Origin: Actinomycetales bacterium
GTDB lineage: Bacteria > Actinomycetota > Actinomycetes > Actinomycetales > Dermatophilaceae
Direction: 5' to 3'
Assembly: GCA_016710645.1 (NCBI GenBank)
Contig: JADJVI010000022.1
Coordinates: 62,001 to 126,000, forward strand
DNA length: 64,000 nt
Notes under the pieces: model-generated
Databases searched by the model: none
What the model was told of the DNA's origin: nothing
What the model saw: only the letters and a program-made list of their open reading frames with translations
Shown here: piece by piece, positions 18,300 through 26,390 of the stretch
Layout: each line of letters begins with the position of its first letter
How positions within the stretch are numbered: position 1 is the first letter of the stretch
Program-made: the position numbers and the translations under genes

Positions 18300-18695
18300 C
18301 TAGCGCTCGGAGACGTGGTCGATCGTCATGACGAGGATGACCCGGTCGGCGAAGTCCGGCGGGATGGGCGTGTCGGGGTTGCCGTAGCGGGCTCCCAGCA
18401 CCGGGTAGAAGGCGCCCGTCGGGTCGGGGATGACCTCGCTGAGGTGACCGCGGACCTCCAGGTAACCGTAGGGGTTGGCGGGGTCCGTGACACAGAGCGC
18501 CATCGCCGGATTGTGTTGCAGGTTGCGGAATTTGGCGCGCTTGGAGGTGTGGGTGAAGCGCAGCGTGCCGGCCTGCGGGTCGTAGAGGAACCACATCGGG
18601 TTGACCTGCGGGACCCCGTCGGGCCGCACCGTGGCGAGGTAACCGAAGTTGGGGTCGGTCAGCAGGTGGACGAGGCTATCGGGGATCGTGACCAT
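18300..18695 (-). CDS. PPOX-class, F420-dependent oxidoreductase
   Basis: The 131-residue protein is a split-barrel flavin/deazaflavin-binding domain: LLTDPNFGYLATVRPDGVPQVNPMWF, then FTHTSKRAKFRNLQHNPAMALCV and YLEVRGHLSEV. The A-T-x-x-P-D-G-x-P-x-x-x-P-x-W pattern is typical of actinobacterial F420-dependent PPOX proteins. The substrate is unknown. The start ATG 18695 overlaps the 3' end of the upstream NERD gene by 20 bases, implying cotranscription. Confidence 0.87.
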   Translation of the reverse strand: MVTIPDSLVHLLTDPNFGYLATVRPDGVPQVNPMWFLYDPQAGTLRFTHTSKRAKFRNLQHNPAMALCVTDPANPYGYLEVRGHLSEVIPDPTGAFYPVLGARYGNPDTPIPPDFADRVILVMTIDHVSER

Positions 18696-19722
18696 GCCCG
18701 ACGGTACCCCGCGTGGTGGCTGTCGGAGCGGCCGGACGGGTGGTCGGCGGAGTGGTAGCGAGCTTCGTGGTCTGGGTGGCGTTCACCCGTGGTGTCGGAG
18801 TGAAGATGGTGCTGATGGCCCGAGGGATGGCGGCCGTGAGCACTGCCCAGAGCAGCACCATCCCCACGGTGACCAGCACGAGAGTGACCAGGCCGCGAAG
18901 ACACCCCTTTGCCTCTGACTGACTCCGCGTTCGCACCACCGGGCTCCGACCCGTCGTGCCCCGACCAGCCGGGCCGCGATCTCGCGGCGCCCCACCCGCC
19001 AGGGCTCGGCCTCGCGTGCCAGCGGCCGGGGGCCGCACGGCATACCGGGTTGTGGGAGTGACGATGCCCCGCGGACCGTGCCCGGCCGCGAGCAAGTCCT
19101 TCCCGATGGCGGCGAGCAGTTCAGGATCCGTTGTCGTGGAGGGAAACTCGGTCATCAGGCGGGTCGCCAGCGGTCCGACGTGTGCGGGCCCGTAGTAGTG
19201 CGGGCAGCTCTGCAGCCAGGACGCGAGCCGATCCACGGACACAACACAGACGGTGCGCACGACGACGGGGTCGCCGATCTCGGCCGCGCGTTCTCCCGCC
19301 AAGGCGAGGACGGGGACGACCCGCAGATGCAGCCGCTCGCCCATGCGCTGCGCCATCCAGGCGACCTTGTCGAGCTCGCGGTGCAGGCTGCGCAGCACTC
19401 CGTCGGGGCGGTCGGGGTGGTCGGGGTCGGCCATCCGCTTGACGAGGTTGCCGTCGTGGACCCTGACCTCGCCCGTCCAGTTCTTGGCATCGACGAGGAA
19501 GACGCCCGCCGGCCCGACGACGACGTGGTCGAGATTCCACGCGGTGACGCCAGGCAGCAGCAAGCGATCGTGCAAGGTCTGCCACTCGGCAGCGGGGAGG
19601 ACGGCGAGGGCGGCAGCCACCCGGCGCTCACCCTCGGCCCCAGCGAGCCATGAACTGCCGTCGCCACCGGCAGCGCGAATGGCTTCGCCATGCTCGTGGG
19701 CACTGAATCCTTCGAGCGCCAT
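18676..19722 (-). CDS. NERD (nuclease-related) domain protein with C-terminal TM segment
   Basis: The 348-residue protein has a NERD domain at about residues 30-140: WLAGAEGERRVAAAL, then WNLDHVVVGPAGVFLVDAKNWTGEV, containing the D-x-x-x-V-G-P-x-G-x-F-x-x-D-x-K core of the PD-(D/E)XK-like fold. A basic linker leads to a single TM segment (LVTLVLVTVGMVLLWAVLTAAI, about 283-304) and a Thr/Pro-rich tail. NERD proteins are presumed nucleases or DNA-binding factors; membrane anchoring is common. ATG 19722 is preferred over an upstream ATG at 19752 because AGGAG sits just before it. Confidence 0.84.
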   Translation of the reverse strand: MALEGFSAHEHGEAIRAAGGDGSSWLAGAEGERRVAAALAVLPAAEWQTLHDRLLLPGVTAWNLDHVVVGPAGVFLVDAKNWTGEVRVHDGNLVKRMADPDHPDRPDGVLRSLHRELDKVAWMAQRMGERLHLRVVPVLALAGERAAEIGDPVVVRTVCVVSVDRLASWLQSCPHYYGPAHVGPLATRLMTEFPSTTTDPELLAAIGKDLLAAGHGPRGIVTPTTRYAVRPPAAGTRGRALAGGAPRDRGPAGRGTTGRSPVVRTRSQSEAKGCLRGLVTLVLVTVGMVLLWAVLTAAIPRAISTIFTPTPRVNATQTTKLATTPPTTRPAAPTATTRGTVGHGHDPR

Positions 19723-19817
19723 CGGTCTCCTCAGCGGGCCGAGACGCGGCATTTGCCCGATTCGTGCCTACCCCACCCTAGAGATCTCGCCGACGCCGTG
19801 CCACCGGGTGGGCGTGG

Positions 19818-20678
19818 TCAGGTCTGAGCCGGCGTGCTCGATGTGCTCGATGTGGCCGAGGTAGTCGAGGCTGTCGGAGTCGTCGGAGTCGTGGGAGTGC
19901 CGCCGATGAGGTCATCCCACCGCTGGCGCACCGGCCCCCACCGAGCGTCGAACCGCTCGGCGCGACGTTGCGCATGCTCCAGCCGGTGCGGGTCGCGATA
20001 GAACCAGCGCGCCCACGGGGAGGTCGGGCGGGCCAGGCGGAGCACGGCATACCAGATCACCGGTGCGACGAAGAGGCCGATGAGCGCGGTCGGGTACTTG
20101 CCCTTGAGCGCGGTGATGACCACGAGCGCGCCGTGCAGGGCCATGAGGATGGCGAGACTGGCACGGGTGGCGAATTCGACGTCGCTGAGCCCGCCGACGT
20201 CCAGCGGCGAGATGCCGAGGACCCCCAACCCCAGGCACGCGGCCGACAGCGTGACGATGTTGACCGAGAGCTGCCCTTCCTGGGTCCAGTAGACGTCCTG
20301 GAGCCGGAAGATCATCGCGAATTCGTCGAGCACCAGCGAGGATCCGACCCCGACGAGCAGCGATGCGACATAGGGCCAGATCGCGCGACCGCCGGTGCCG
20401 ACCGCGAGGAACGCGCCGGTCACGAGCAGGACCAGACCCGGGGTCGAGTGGTGCAGGTGGGTGCCGCCGTCGCTGAGGTTGTGGAACGGCCCGCGGCCGG
20501 CCCGGATGGCTCGGGTGATGGTGCGCGCGGCGACGAAGGTGAGCACGAACGCGACGAAACACAGCAGCAGCGGCCCCTTGTGACCGGCGATGACCTCGTC
20601 GGACCACCAGCGGCTCAGCCACGAATCACCGCTCGGTCCGGCGGCAAGAGGGCGCGCGACGCCCAGCGCGAGAGCCAT
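19818..20678 (-). CDS. hypothetical polytopic membrane protein
   Basis: The 286-residue product has about six TM segments (for example PLLLCFVAFVLTFVAA, TPGLVLLVTGAFLAV, ATRASLAILMALHGALVVITAL), a cytosolic basic stretch (YRDPHRLEHAQRRAERFD) and a Thr/Ser-rich tail. Conserved-looking text is SDGGTHLHHSTPGL and VLDEFAMIFRLQDVYW, which recurs in actinobacterial integral membrane proteins of unknown function. ATG 20678 is the likely start; its ribosome-binding site is weak. The C-terminal Thr/Ser repeat is low complexity. Confidence 0.72.
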   Translation of the reverse strand: MALALGVARPLAAGPSGDSWLSRWWSDEVIAGHKGPLLLCFVAFVLTFVAARTITRAIRAGRGPFHNLSDGGTHLHHSTPGLVLLVTGAFLAVGTGGRAIWPYVASLLVGVGSSLVLDEFAMIFRLQDVYWTQEGQLSVNIVTLSAACLGLGVLGISPLDVGGLSDVEFATRASLAILMALHGALVVITALKGKYPTALIGLFVAPVIWYAVLRLARPTSPWARWFYRDPHRLEHAQRRAERFDARWGPVRQRWDDLIGGTPTTPTTPTASTTSATSSTSSTPAQT

Positions 20679-20818
20679 ACTGGCGAGGCTAATGCCGGTA
20701 TGCCGTGCAGCCGCCGATTCGCCGCTGGCATGGCCCACGAACCGGTATGCCGTGCGAGCCGGTTTGCCGCGCGGCCACCGCTGGCGACGCGCCCGACCGT
20801 CATGTGACAGTAGTCGCC

Positions 20819-21571
20819 ATGACGACAGACCAGCCGGAGAGCCTGCGCGATCGGGAGTTCCGCGGCCGGAGCCTGCGCGGCTCACGGTTTGCCCACTGCG
20901 ATTTCAGCGGGGTGGTCATCCGCGGCAGCGATCTGTCCGGGATGGAGCTCGACTCGCCCTGGCTGCTGGAGCCCGGCGGGCGCCTGGTGGTCAATGGCGT
21001 CGACATCGTGCCGCTCATCGATGCCGAACTCAATCGCCGCTTCCCGGGTCGCGAGTTGCGCCGGGCGACCGATCCGGATGGGCTGCGGGCGGCCTGGGCT
21101 GCGATCGACAAGGCTTGGGCCGCAACGCTGCACCGCGCTTCCGGTATGCCGTCCGGCACCGTCGACGCCTCGGTCGCCGGCGAGTGGTCGCTGGCCCAGA
21201 CGCTGCGCCACCTCGTCATGGCCACCGACACCTGGCTCGGTCGTGCTGTCTGGGAGCTCGAAAACCCTTACCACCCGGCCGGATTGCCACACGACGATCC
21301 CGACACCACGGCATACGAGCCGTCGGTGTTCTCGCAGCCGAACCCGAGCTGGGAGGAGGTGCTCGCGGCTCGTGGCGAGCGGCAGGCGATGGTGCGGGAT
21401 TCCTTGGCCGGCGTCACCGCTGAGGATCTGGCAGCGACCCGCAAGAACCCGCATGCGCCCGCCCACGGCGAGACCGTGCTGTCCTGCGTGCAGACCATCC
21501 TCGAGGAGGAGTGGGAGCACCTGCGGTATGCCGTCCGCGACCTCGACACCCTCGCGGCGACTCCCGGATAG
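20819..21571 (+). CDS. DinB-family protein with N-terminal pentapeptide-like segment
   Basis: The 250-residue protein starts with a short pentapeptide-like stretch (FRGRSLRGSRFAHCDFSGVVIRGSDLSG, residues about 14-41). A DinB-like four-helix domain follows, with AGEWSLAQTLRHLVMATDTWL (about 120-140) and a C-terminal ILEEEWEHLRYAVRDLD. The spaced His residues in ETVLSCVQTILEEEWEH fit the DinB metal-site pattern. DinB proteins are often thiol S-transferases for bacillithiol or mycothiol; the actual substrate is unknown. The fusion of pentapeptide and DinB segments is recognised in actinobacteria. Confidence 0.8.
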   Translation: MTTDQPESLRDREFRGRSLRGSRFAHCDFSGVVIRGSDLSGMELDSPWLLEPGGRLVVNGVDIVPLIDAELNRRFPGRELRRATDPDGLRAAWAAIDKAWAATLHRASGMPSGTVDASVAGEWSLAQTLRHLVMATDTWLGRAVWELENPYHPAGLPHDDPDTTAYEPSVFSQPNPSWEEVLAARGERQAMVRDSLAGVTAEDLAATRKNPHAPAHGETVLSCVQTILEEEWEHLRYAVRDLDTLAATPG

Positions 21572-21612
21572 CGGGCTACATCGCGCCGGGGGTTGCCCGT
21601 GACCCAGACATG

Positions 21613-21651
21613 GGTATGCCGGGTGCCCCCCCTGGAGGCACCCGGCATACC
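21613..21651. terminator. bidirectional hairpin built from two dispersed-word cores
   Basis: Perfect 15-base stem GGTATGCCGGGTGCC / GGCACCCGGCATACC with a 9-base loop, in the gap between the converging DinB-like (stop 21571) and PTS (stop 21703) genes. Both stem ends are the dispersed word core, so the repeat itself forms the terminator. Confidence 0.75.
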
Positions 21652-21702
21652 TGTGGTGGTTGGGCTATCGGGGTTGGTCCGACGGCCCGCGTGCTGCGAT
21701 CG

Positions 21703-23757
21703 TCAGCGGTTGAGGATCGCGAGCACCTGCTGCGGCGTGGTTGCGTCGGTCAACGCAGCGATCTGCCCCTTGTCGAGGAAGACCTTCGCGACGCCGGACA
21801 GCAGCGTGAGGTGGTCGTCACCGGCACCGGCGATGCCGATGACGAAGGTGGCCGGCTTGCCGTTCCAGTCGATGCCGTTCGGGTAGCGGATGAACGCCAT
21901 CGCGGTGCGGTGGATGGCCGCCTTGGCCTCGTTGGTGCCGTGCGGGATGGCCAGCTGGTTGCCCATGTAGGTCGAGACCGAGCGCTCGCGCTCGAGCATC
22001 GAGTCGACGTAGCTGGCGTCCACCGCGCCGGAGCCGACGAGCATCGCTCCGACCTCGCGGATCGCGTCGTCGCGGCTGGACGCGCGCCCGCTGAGCCGGA
22101 CCAGGTCCTCGGTGAGGATGCCGTCCGTCGCCTGGCCCGCGGCGGCCGTCGCGACCGCAGCTGCGGGGGCCGCAACCGCCGTGGCCGCCGCGGCAGGCGC
22201 CGAGGTCGGCGACGCGTCAGACGGCGCGTTGCTGACCTGCAGATCGGCGACGATCTGGTCGTAGGTCGGGCTGGCCATGAAGTTGTCGACCGTGTAGAGC
22301 GCCGCAGACGGGGTGCGCTGCGCCGCGCGAGTCGCCAGGTCCTGGTGGGTGACGAGCAGGTCGACGTCGTCGGTGAGGTTGCTGATCGCCTTGTTGACGA
22401 CGGTCACCCCGGTGATGCCGGCGTCCTGGATCTTGCGACGCAGGACGGAGGCGCCCATGGCCGAGGAACCCATCCCGGCGTCACAGGCGAAGACAATCGA
22501 GCGGACCGGGCCGGTGAGCGCGGCACCGCCGGCGGCTGCGCCGGTGAGAGCGGCCGAGGCCACCGACTTCTTGCCCTTCATCGCCTCCATGGAGGCCGTC
22601 GCTGCGGAGAGGTCACCCGCGTCGTCGGACTTGTCCATGCGCAGCAGGAAGGCGGCAACGAGGAAGGTCACCGTGGCCGAGAGGACGACCGAGAGGATGA
22701 CGCCGACCAGGCTCGGGCCGGGGGTCTGGGCGAGCACCGCGAGGATCGAACCAGGAGCGGCCGGGGCGCGCAGGCCGGAGCCGAAGAGCACGTTGGTGAA
22801 CACACCGGTCATGCCACCGAGGATCATCGCGGCGATGAGACGCGGCTTGGCCAGCACATAGGGGAAGTAGATCTCGTGGATGCCACCGACGAAGTGGATG
22901 AGCGCAGCGCCGGGAGCCGAGGCGCGGGCCATGCCCTTGCCGGCGACCATGAAGGCGAGCAGCAGACCCAGACCCGGGCCGGGGTTGGCCTCAAGGAGGA
23001 AGAGGATCGACTTGCCGTCGGTCAGCGACTGGTTGGTCCCGAGCGGGGTGAGCACGCCGTGGTTGATCGCGTTGTTGAGGAAGAGGATCTTGGCCGGCTC
23101 GATGAAGACCGAGGTCAACGGCAACAGACCGTTGTTGACGAGGGTCTTGACGACGTTACCGGCGACGTCGGCGAAAGGCATGATGAGCTTCGGTCCGACG
23201 ATGAAGAACCCGGCGCAGGCGAGGATCAGACCCCAGATGCCGGCGGAGAAGTTGTTGACGAGCATCTCGAAGCCGGGCTTGATCTTGCCGTCCCAGATCG
23301 AGTCGATCTTCTTCATCGTCCAGCCACCGAGCGGGCCCATAACCATGGCGCCCATGAACATCGGGATGCTGGTGCCGGAGATGACACCCATCGTCGCGAT
23401 CGCGCCGACGACACCACCGCGGGTCTCGTAGACCATCTTGCCGCCGGTGTAGCCGATGAGGATCGGCAGCAAGTAGGTGATCATTGGGCCGACGATGCCC
23501 TTGCCGTCGAACTTGCCCCAGCCACCGATCTGGGCCACCCAGCTGTCATCAGCAAGGCCGCCCGAGCCGCCCATGTTGAGCCAGCCGGACTTGATGAACA
23601 GCGCGGTGATGAGGCCCCAGGCGATGAACGCGCCGATATTGGGCATGACCATGTTGGACAGGAATGTCCCGAACTTCTGGACGTGCACGCGCGCCGACGC
23701 GCGCTCGGTCGCGCGCCCCGAGTCGGGGGTGCGAGGCTGTGCCGCTGTGCTAGCCAC
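21703..23757 (-). CDS. mtlA: PTS mannitol-type transporter, EIICBA fusion
   Basis: The 684-residue protein has an EIIC membrane domain (about 15-370, starting VQKFGTFLSNMVMPNIGAF and containing GGIHEIYFPYVLAKPRLI). An EIIB domain follows with the phosphocysteine loop VFACDAGMGSSAMGASVLRRK (about 425). An Ala/Pro-rich linker leads to EIIA, with the phosphohistidine site LAIPHGTNEAKAAIHRT (about 600). This is the order of MtlA-type mannitol permeases, which import and phosphorylate the hexitol using HPr. The start is GTG 23757 with AAAGGAG 4 bases upstream; an ATG further upstream is less well placed. It contains no dispersed 9-mer. Confidence 0.9.
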   Translation of the reverse strand: MASTAAQPRTPDSGRATERASARVHVQKFGTFLSNMVMPNIGAFIAWGLITALFIKSGWLNMGGSGGLADDSWVAQIGGWGKFDGKGIVGPMITYLLPILIGYTGGKMVYETRGGVVGAIATMGVISGTSIPMFMGAMVMGPLGGWTMKKIDSIWDGKIKPGFEMLVNNFSAGIWGLILACAGFFIVGPKLIMPFADVAGNVVKTLVNNGLLPLTSVFIEPAKILFLNNAINHGVLTPLGTNQSLTDGKSILFLLEANPGPGLGLLLAFMVAGKGMARASAPGAALIHFVGGIHEIYFPYVLAKPRLIAAMILGGMTGVFTNVLFGSGLRAPAAPGSILAVLAQTPGPSLVGVILSVVLSATVTFLVAAFLLRMDKSDDAGDLSAATASMEAMKGKKSVASAALTGAAAGGAALTGPVRSIVFACDAGMGSSAMGASVLRRKIQDAGITGVTVVNKAISNLTDDVDLLVTHQDLATRAAQRTPSAALYTVDNFMASPTYDQIVADLQVSNAPSDASPTSAPAAAATAVAAPAAAVATAAAGQATDGILTEDLVRLSGRASSRDDAIREVGAMLVGSGAVDASYVDSMLERERSVSTYMGNQLAIPHGTNEAKAAIHRTAMAFIRYPNGIDWNGKPATFVIGIAGAGDDHLTLLSGVAKVFLDKGQIAALTDATTPQQVLAILNR

Positions 23758-23853
23758 GCGGGCTCCTTTCGCTGTGACCCACACCACTGTGGGATCTGTG
23801 TTTCCCTTTATATCCACCTGATCCCACTCTCGTCAAGGGGTTCTCTTGACTGA

Positions 23854-23895
23854 TTCCACATGATCGGGCAAACTTGGATGTGGAAGTCCAAGCAA
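23854..23895. promoter_or_regulatory. operator candidate in the divergent mtl promoter region
   Basis: TTCCACAT (23854-23861) and ATGTGGAA (23878-23885) form a perfect 8-base inverted repeat with a 16-base spacer. A nested CTTGGA / TCCAAG repeat straddles the right arm. The site lies between the divergent PTS and dehydrogenase genes and is the best candidate for the DeoR regulator encoded downstream. Confidence 0.5.
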
Positions 23896-23945
23896 ACGTG
23901 TGATGCACGGCATACTGAAGCCACCCAGACACAGAGGAGCTCTCG

Positions 23946-24992
23946 ATGAAGGCACTGCGGTTCTACGCCCCCGGCGATGTCCGCTTGGAAGACGTCCCCG
24001 AGCCCACCTGTGGGCCCCGCGAGGTCAAGATCAAGGTCAAGAACTGCTCAACCTGTGGCACCGACGTCAAGATCCGCAACAACGGACACGTCAACATCAC
24101 CCGCGTGACGACGATGGGCCACGAGGTGGCCGGCGAGGTCGTCGAGGTCGGGGCCGACGCCCGTGGCGGGTTCCAGGTCGGCGACCGGGTGCAGTGCATC
24201 GCGGCCGTGCCGTGCGGTGAGTGCTACGAGTGCATCAAAGGGTGGATGGAGGTCTGCCAGAACCAGACCTCGGTGGGCTACCAGTACGACGGCGGCTTCG
24301 CGGAGTACATGATCGTGCCCGAGCAGGTGCTCAACGTCGACGGGCTCAACCGGATCCCCGAGAACGTGGGCTACGACGAGGCCTCCGCCGCCGAGCCGTT
24401 CGCCTGCGCGATCAACGCCCAGGAGCAGCTCGGCATCGAGCAGGGCGACTTCGTCGTCGTCTTCGGCGCCGGCCCGATCGGCTGCATGCACATCCGCATC
24501 GCCCGCGGCGTGCACAACTGCGGCCAGGTCTGGCTCGTCGACGTCAACGCCGAGCGCCTGTCCATGTCGGCCGAGGCCGTGCAGCCCGACGGCACGATCA
24601 ACGCCGCCGAGGAGGATGTCGTCGCGCGCGTCATGGAGCTGACCGGTGGCCGCGGCGCCGACGTCATCATCACCGCCACGCCGGCCAACATCACCCAGGA
24701 GCAGGCCATCTCGATGGCCGCCCGCAACGGCCGGATCTCGTTCTTCGGCGGGCTGCCCAAGAACGACCCGTTCATCAAGTGCGACTCCAACCTGGTGCAC
24801 TACCGCCAGCTGCACATCCACGGCGCCAACGGCTCCTCGCCCGAGCACAACCGCAAGGCGCTGGAATACATCTCCACCGGCCAGGTGCCGGTCAAGGACC
24901 TCATCACCGCTCACGTCGACCTCAGCGACGTCATGCACGCGTTCGACCTGGTCGCCCGCGGCGAGGCGATCAAGGTTACTGTCGAGCCATGA
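23946..24992 (+). CDS. zinc-dependent medium-chain alcohol/polyol dehydrogenase
   Basis: The 348-residue protein is a Zn-dependent medium-chain dehydrogenase. Catalytic zinc ligands lie in NCSTCGTD (about 33-40) and TMGHEVAGEVVEVG (about 57). The structural zinc loop is CGECYECIKGWMEVC (about 90-105), and the NAD site is VVFGAGPIGCMHIRIA (about 168). This group includes sorbitol/iditol, threonine and related dehydrogenases. Beside an mtlA-type PTS and DeoR gene, it probably oxidises mannitol 1-phosphate or a related polyol phosphate, an inference from context. AGGAG precedes ATG 23946. Its stop overlaps the DeoR start (ATGA). Confidence 0.87.
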   Translation: MKALRFYAPGDVRLEDVPEPTCGPREVKIKVKNCSTCGTDVKIRNNGHVNITRVTTMGHEVAGEVVEVGADARGGFQVGDRVQCIAAVPCGECYECIKGWMEVCQNQTSVGYQYDGGFAEYMIVPEQVLNVDGLNRIPENVGYDEASAAEPFACAINAQEQLGIEQGDFVVVFGAGPIGCMHIRIARGVHNCGQVWLVDVNAERLSMSAEAVQPDGTINAAEEDVVARVMELTGGRGADVIITATPANITQEQAISMAARNGRISFFGGLPKNDPFIKCDSNLVHYRQLHIHGANGSSPEHNRKALEYISTGQVPVKDLITAHVDLSDVMHAFDLVARGEAIKVTVEP

Positions 24993-25819
24993 GCATCGAG
25001 CCGACCATCCCCAGCCCAGAACGCCCCGGGCTGCGGGTGGTCGGTCCCGTGAAATATGCGGCGGAGCGCCAACGCCTCATCGTCGCCGAAGCTCGCGCGA
25101 ACGGCCGGGTCGAGGTCACCGACCTCGCCCGCCGTTTCGACGTCACGGGCGAGACGATTCGCCGCGACCTTACCGTGTTGGAACGGCGCGGCCAGGTGCG
25201 GCGCGTCCACGGCGGCGCGCTCCCGGTCGACGTCGCGCCGGCGGCGACACGGCATACTCCCGGCCTGTCCCACGAGGGGTATGCCGTGCAGAAGCGCCGC
25301 ATCGCGCGGCGGGCTCTGGAGGAATTGCCGGCCGGGGGGACCATCCTGCTGGACGGCGGGACGACCACCTGGGCGCTCGCGGATGCCCTACCCGACGGCG
25401 GCGGGCTGACCGTCGTGACGAACAACCTCGCGGTGGCCTCGACCGTGTTTGCCAAGGGCGGCTACGAGCTGTTCATGCTCGGCGGTCGGGTGCGCCGACC
25501 CGCTGGCGATGTCGTGGGGATGTGGGCGACCGAGGCGCTGGCAGATGTGTGTGTTGACGTGGCCTTCCTCGGGACCAATGGCTTCTCGGTCGACCGGGGG
25601 TTGACCACGCCGCACGAGAGCGAGTTGGTGGCCAAGCGGGCGTTCGTCGCGTGCGCGCCGCGGGTCGTGGTGTTGGCGGACTCGACCAAGGCAGGGGCGG
25701 TGACCTTCCACCGGTTCGCGAGCTTGGATGAGGTGGACCTGCTCATCACCGACAGTGACCTGCCCGAGTCGAGTGTCGGCGACTTCGACGCGTTGGGGCT
25801 TGAGGTCGTGCGGGCGTGA
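24989..25819 (+). CDS. DeoR-family transcriptional regulator of the mtl locus
   Basis: The 276-residue protein has a DeoR HTH at about residues 24-75: AAERQRLIVAEARANGRVEVTDLARRFDVTGETIRRDLTVLERRG. The DeoRC sugar-phosphate sensor domain follows, with ILLDGGTTTWALADAL, FLGTNGFSVDRGLTTPHESE and VVLADSTKAGAVTF. DeoR proteins typically repress sugar/polyol PTS genes and are relieved by a phosphorylated sugar. ATG 24989 overlaps the dehydrogenase stop. The 3' end lies inside a 34-base tandem duplication. Autoregulation through the dyad at 23854-23895 is plausible. Confidence 0.9.
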   Translation: MSIEPTIPSPERPGLRVVGPVKYAAERQRLIVAEARANGRVEVTDLARRFDVTGETIRRDLTVLERRGQVRRVHGGALPVDVAPAATRHTPGLSHEGYAVQKRRIARRALEELPAGGTILLDGGTTTWALADALPDGGGLTVVTNNLAVASTVFAKGGYELFMLGGRVRRPAGDVVGMWATEALADVCVDVAFLGTNGFSVDRGLTTPHESELVAKRAFVACAPRVVVLADSTKAGAVTFHRFASLDEVDLLITDSDLPESSVGDFDALGLEVVRA

Positions 25820-25866
25820 CGGCTCGTGCGGGCTTGAGGTCGTGCGGGCGTGACGGCTCGTGCGGG
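25799..25866 (+). repeat. 34-base tandem duplication at the DeoR 3' end
   Basis: Two perfect 34-base units (25799-25832, 25833-25866) plus a decaying third copy. The first contains the DeoR stop, so the duplication repeats the last six codons beyond the gene. Slippage origin. Confidence 0.85.
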
Positions 25867-25883
25867 CTTGAGGTTGCGCGCGC

Positions 25884-26240
25884 CTAGGCAGGCGAGCGCA
25901 GGATCGACGCCAGCTTCTTACCCCTGGCCAACTCGTCCACAAGCTTGTCGAGATAGCGGATCCGCTGCATGAGCGGGTCCTCGATCTGCTCGACGCGATA
26001 ACCGCAGATCACGCCGGTGATGAGAGCGGCATACGGGGTGAAGGCCGGCGCCTGCGCGAAGAAGCCCTCCATCGTCACCTCGCGGTCGATCACATCGCGC
26101 AGGCCGGCACTGTCGTAGCCGGTGAGCCAGCCGATGACCTCATCGAGCTCGGCCTGGGTGCGGCCCTTGCGCTCGACCTTGGCGAGGTAGAGCGGATAGA
26201 TGCTCGCGAAGCTCGTGGTGTAGATGCGGTGCCCAGCCAT
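25884..26240 (-). CDS. DUF2200 domain protein
   Basis: The 118-residue protein is a single DUF2200 domain: MAGHRIYTTSFASIYPLYLAKVERKGRTQAELDEVI, then WLTGYDSAGL, FFAQAPAFTPYAALITGVICGYRVE and IRYLDKLVDELARGK. These blocks are strongly conserved in the family. The biochemical function is not known. A 150-base gap without other features separates it from the DUF222 gene upstream. Confidence 0.9.
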   Translation of the reverse strand: MAGHRIYTTSFASIYPLYLAKVERKGRTQAELDEVIGWLTGYDSAGLRDVIDREVTMEGFFAQAPAFTPYAALITGVICGYRVEQIEDPLMQRIRYLDKLVDELARGKKLASILRSPA

Positions 26241-26390
26241 CTCGGTTCCTTTCGTCAGGCACTCGTGGCCACCCGATCGGGCCGGCCGCCCACGAGAAAC
26301 CGGCGGCTGCTCACCACAACAGGTCGATCGAGTGCCGATGCGAGCCCACTCTAGGAAACCAACCCCACCGACACTCGCTGTCGCAGGACA

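Noticed and set aside
21511..23853. 780-codon plus-strand open frame
   Set aside because: Antisense of the PTS gene; composition typical of a shadow, and the mtlA frame has clear EIIC/B/A motifs.
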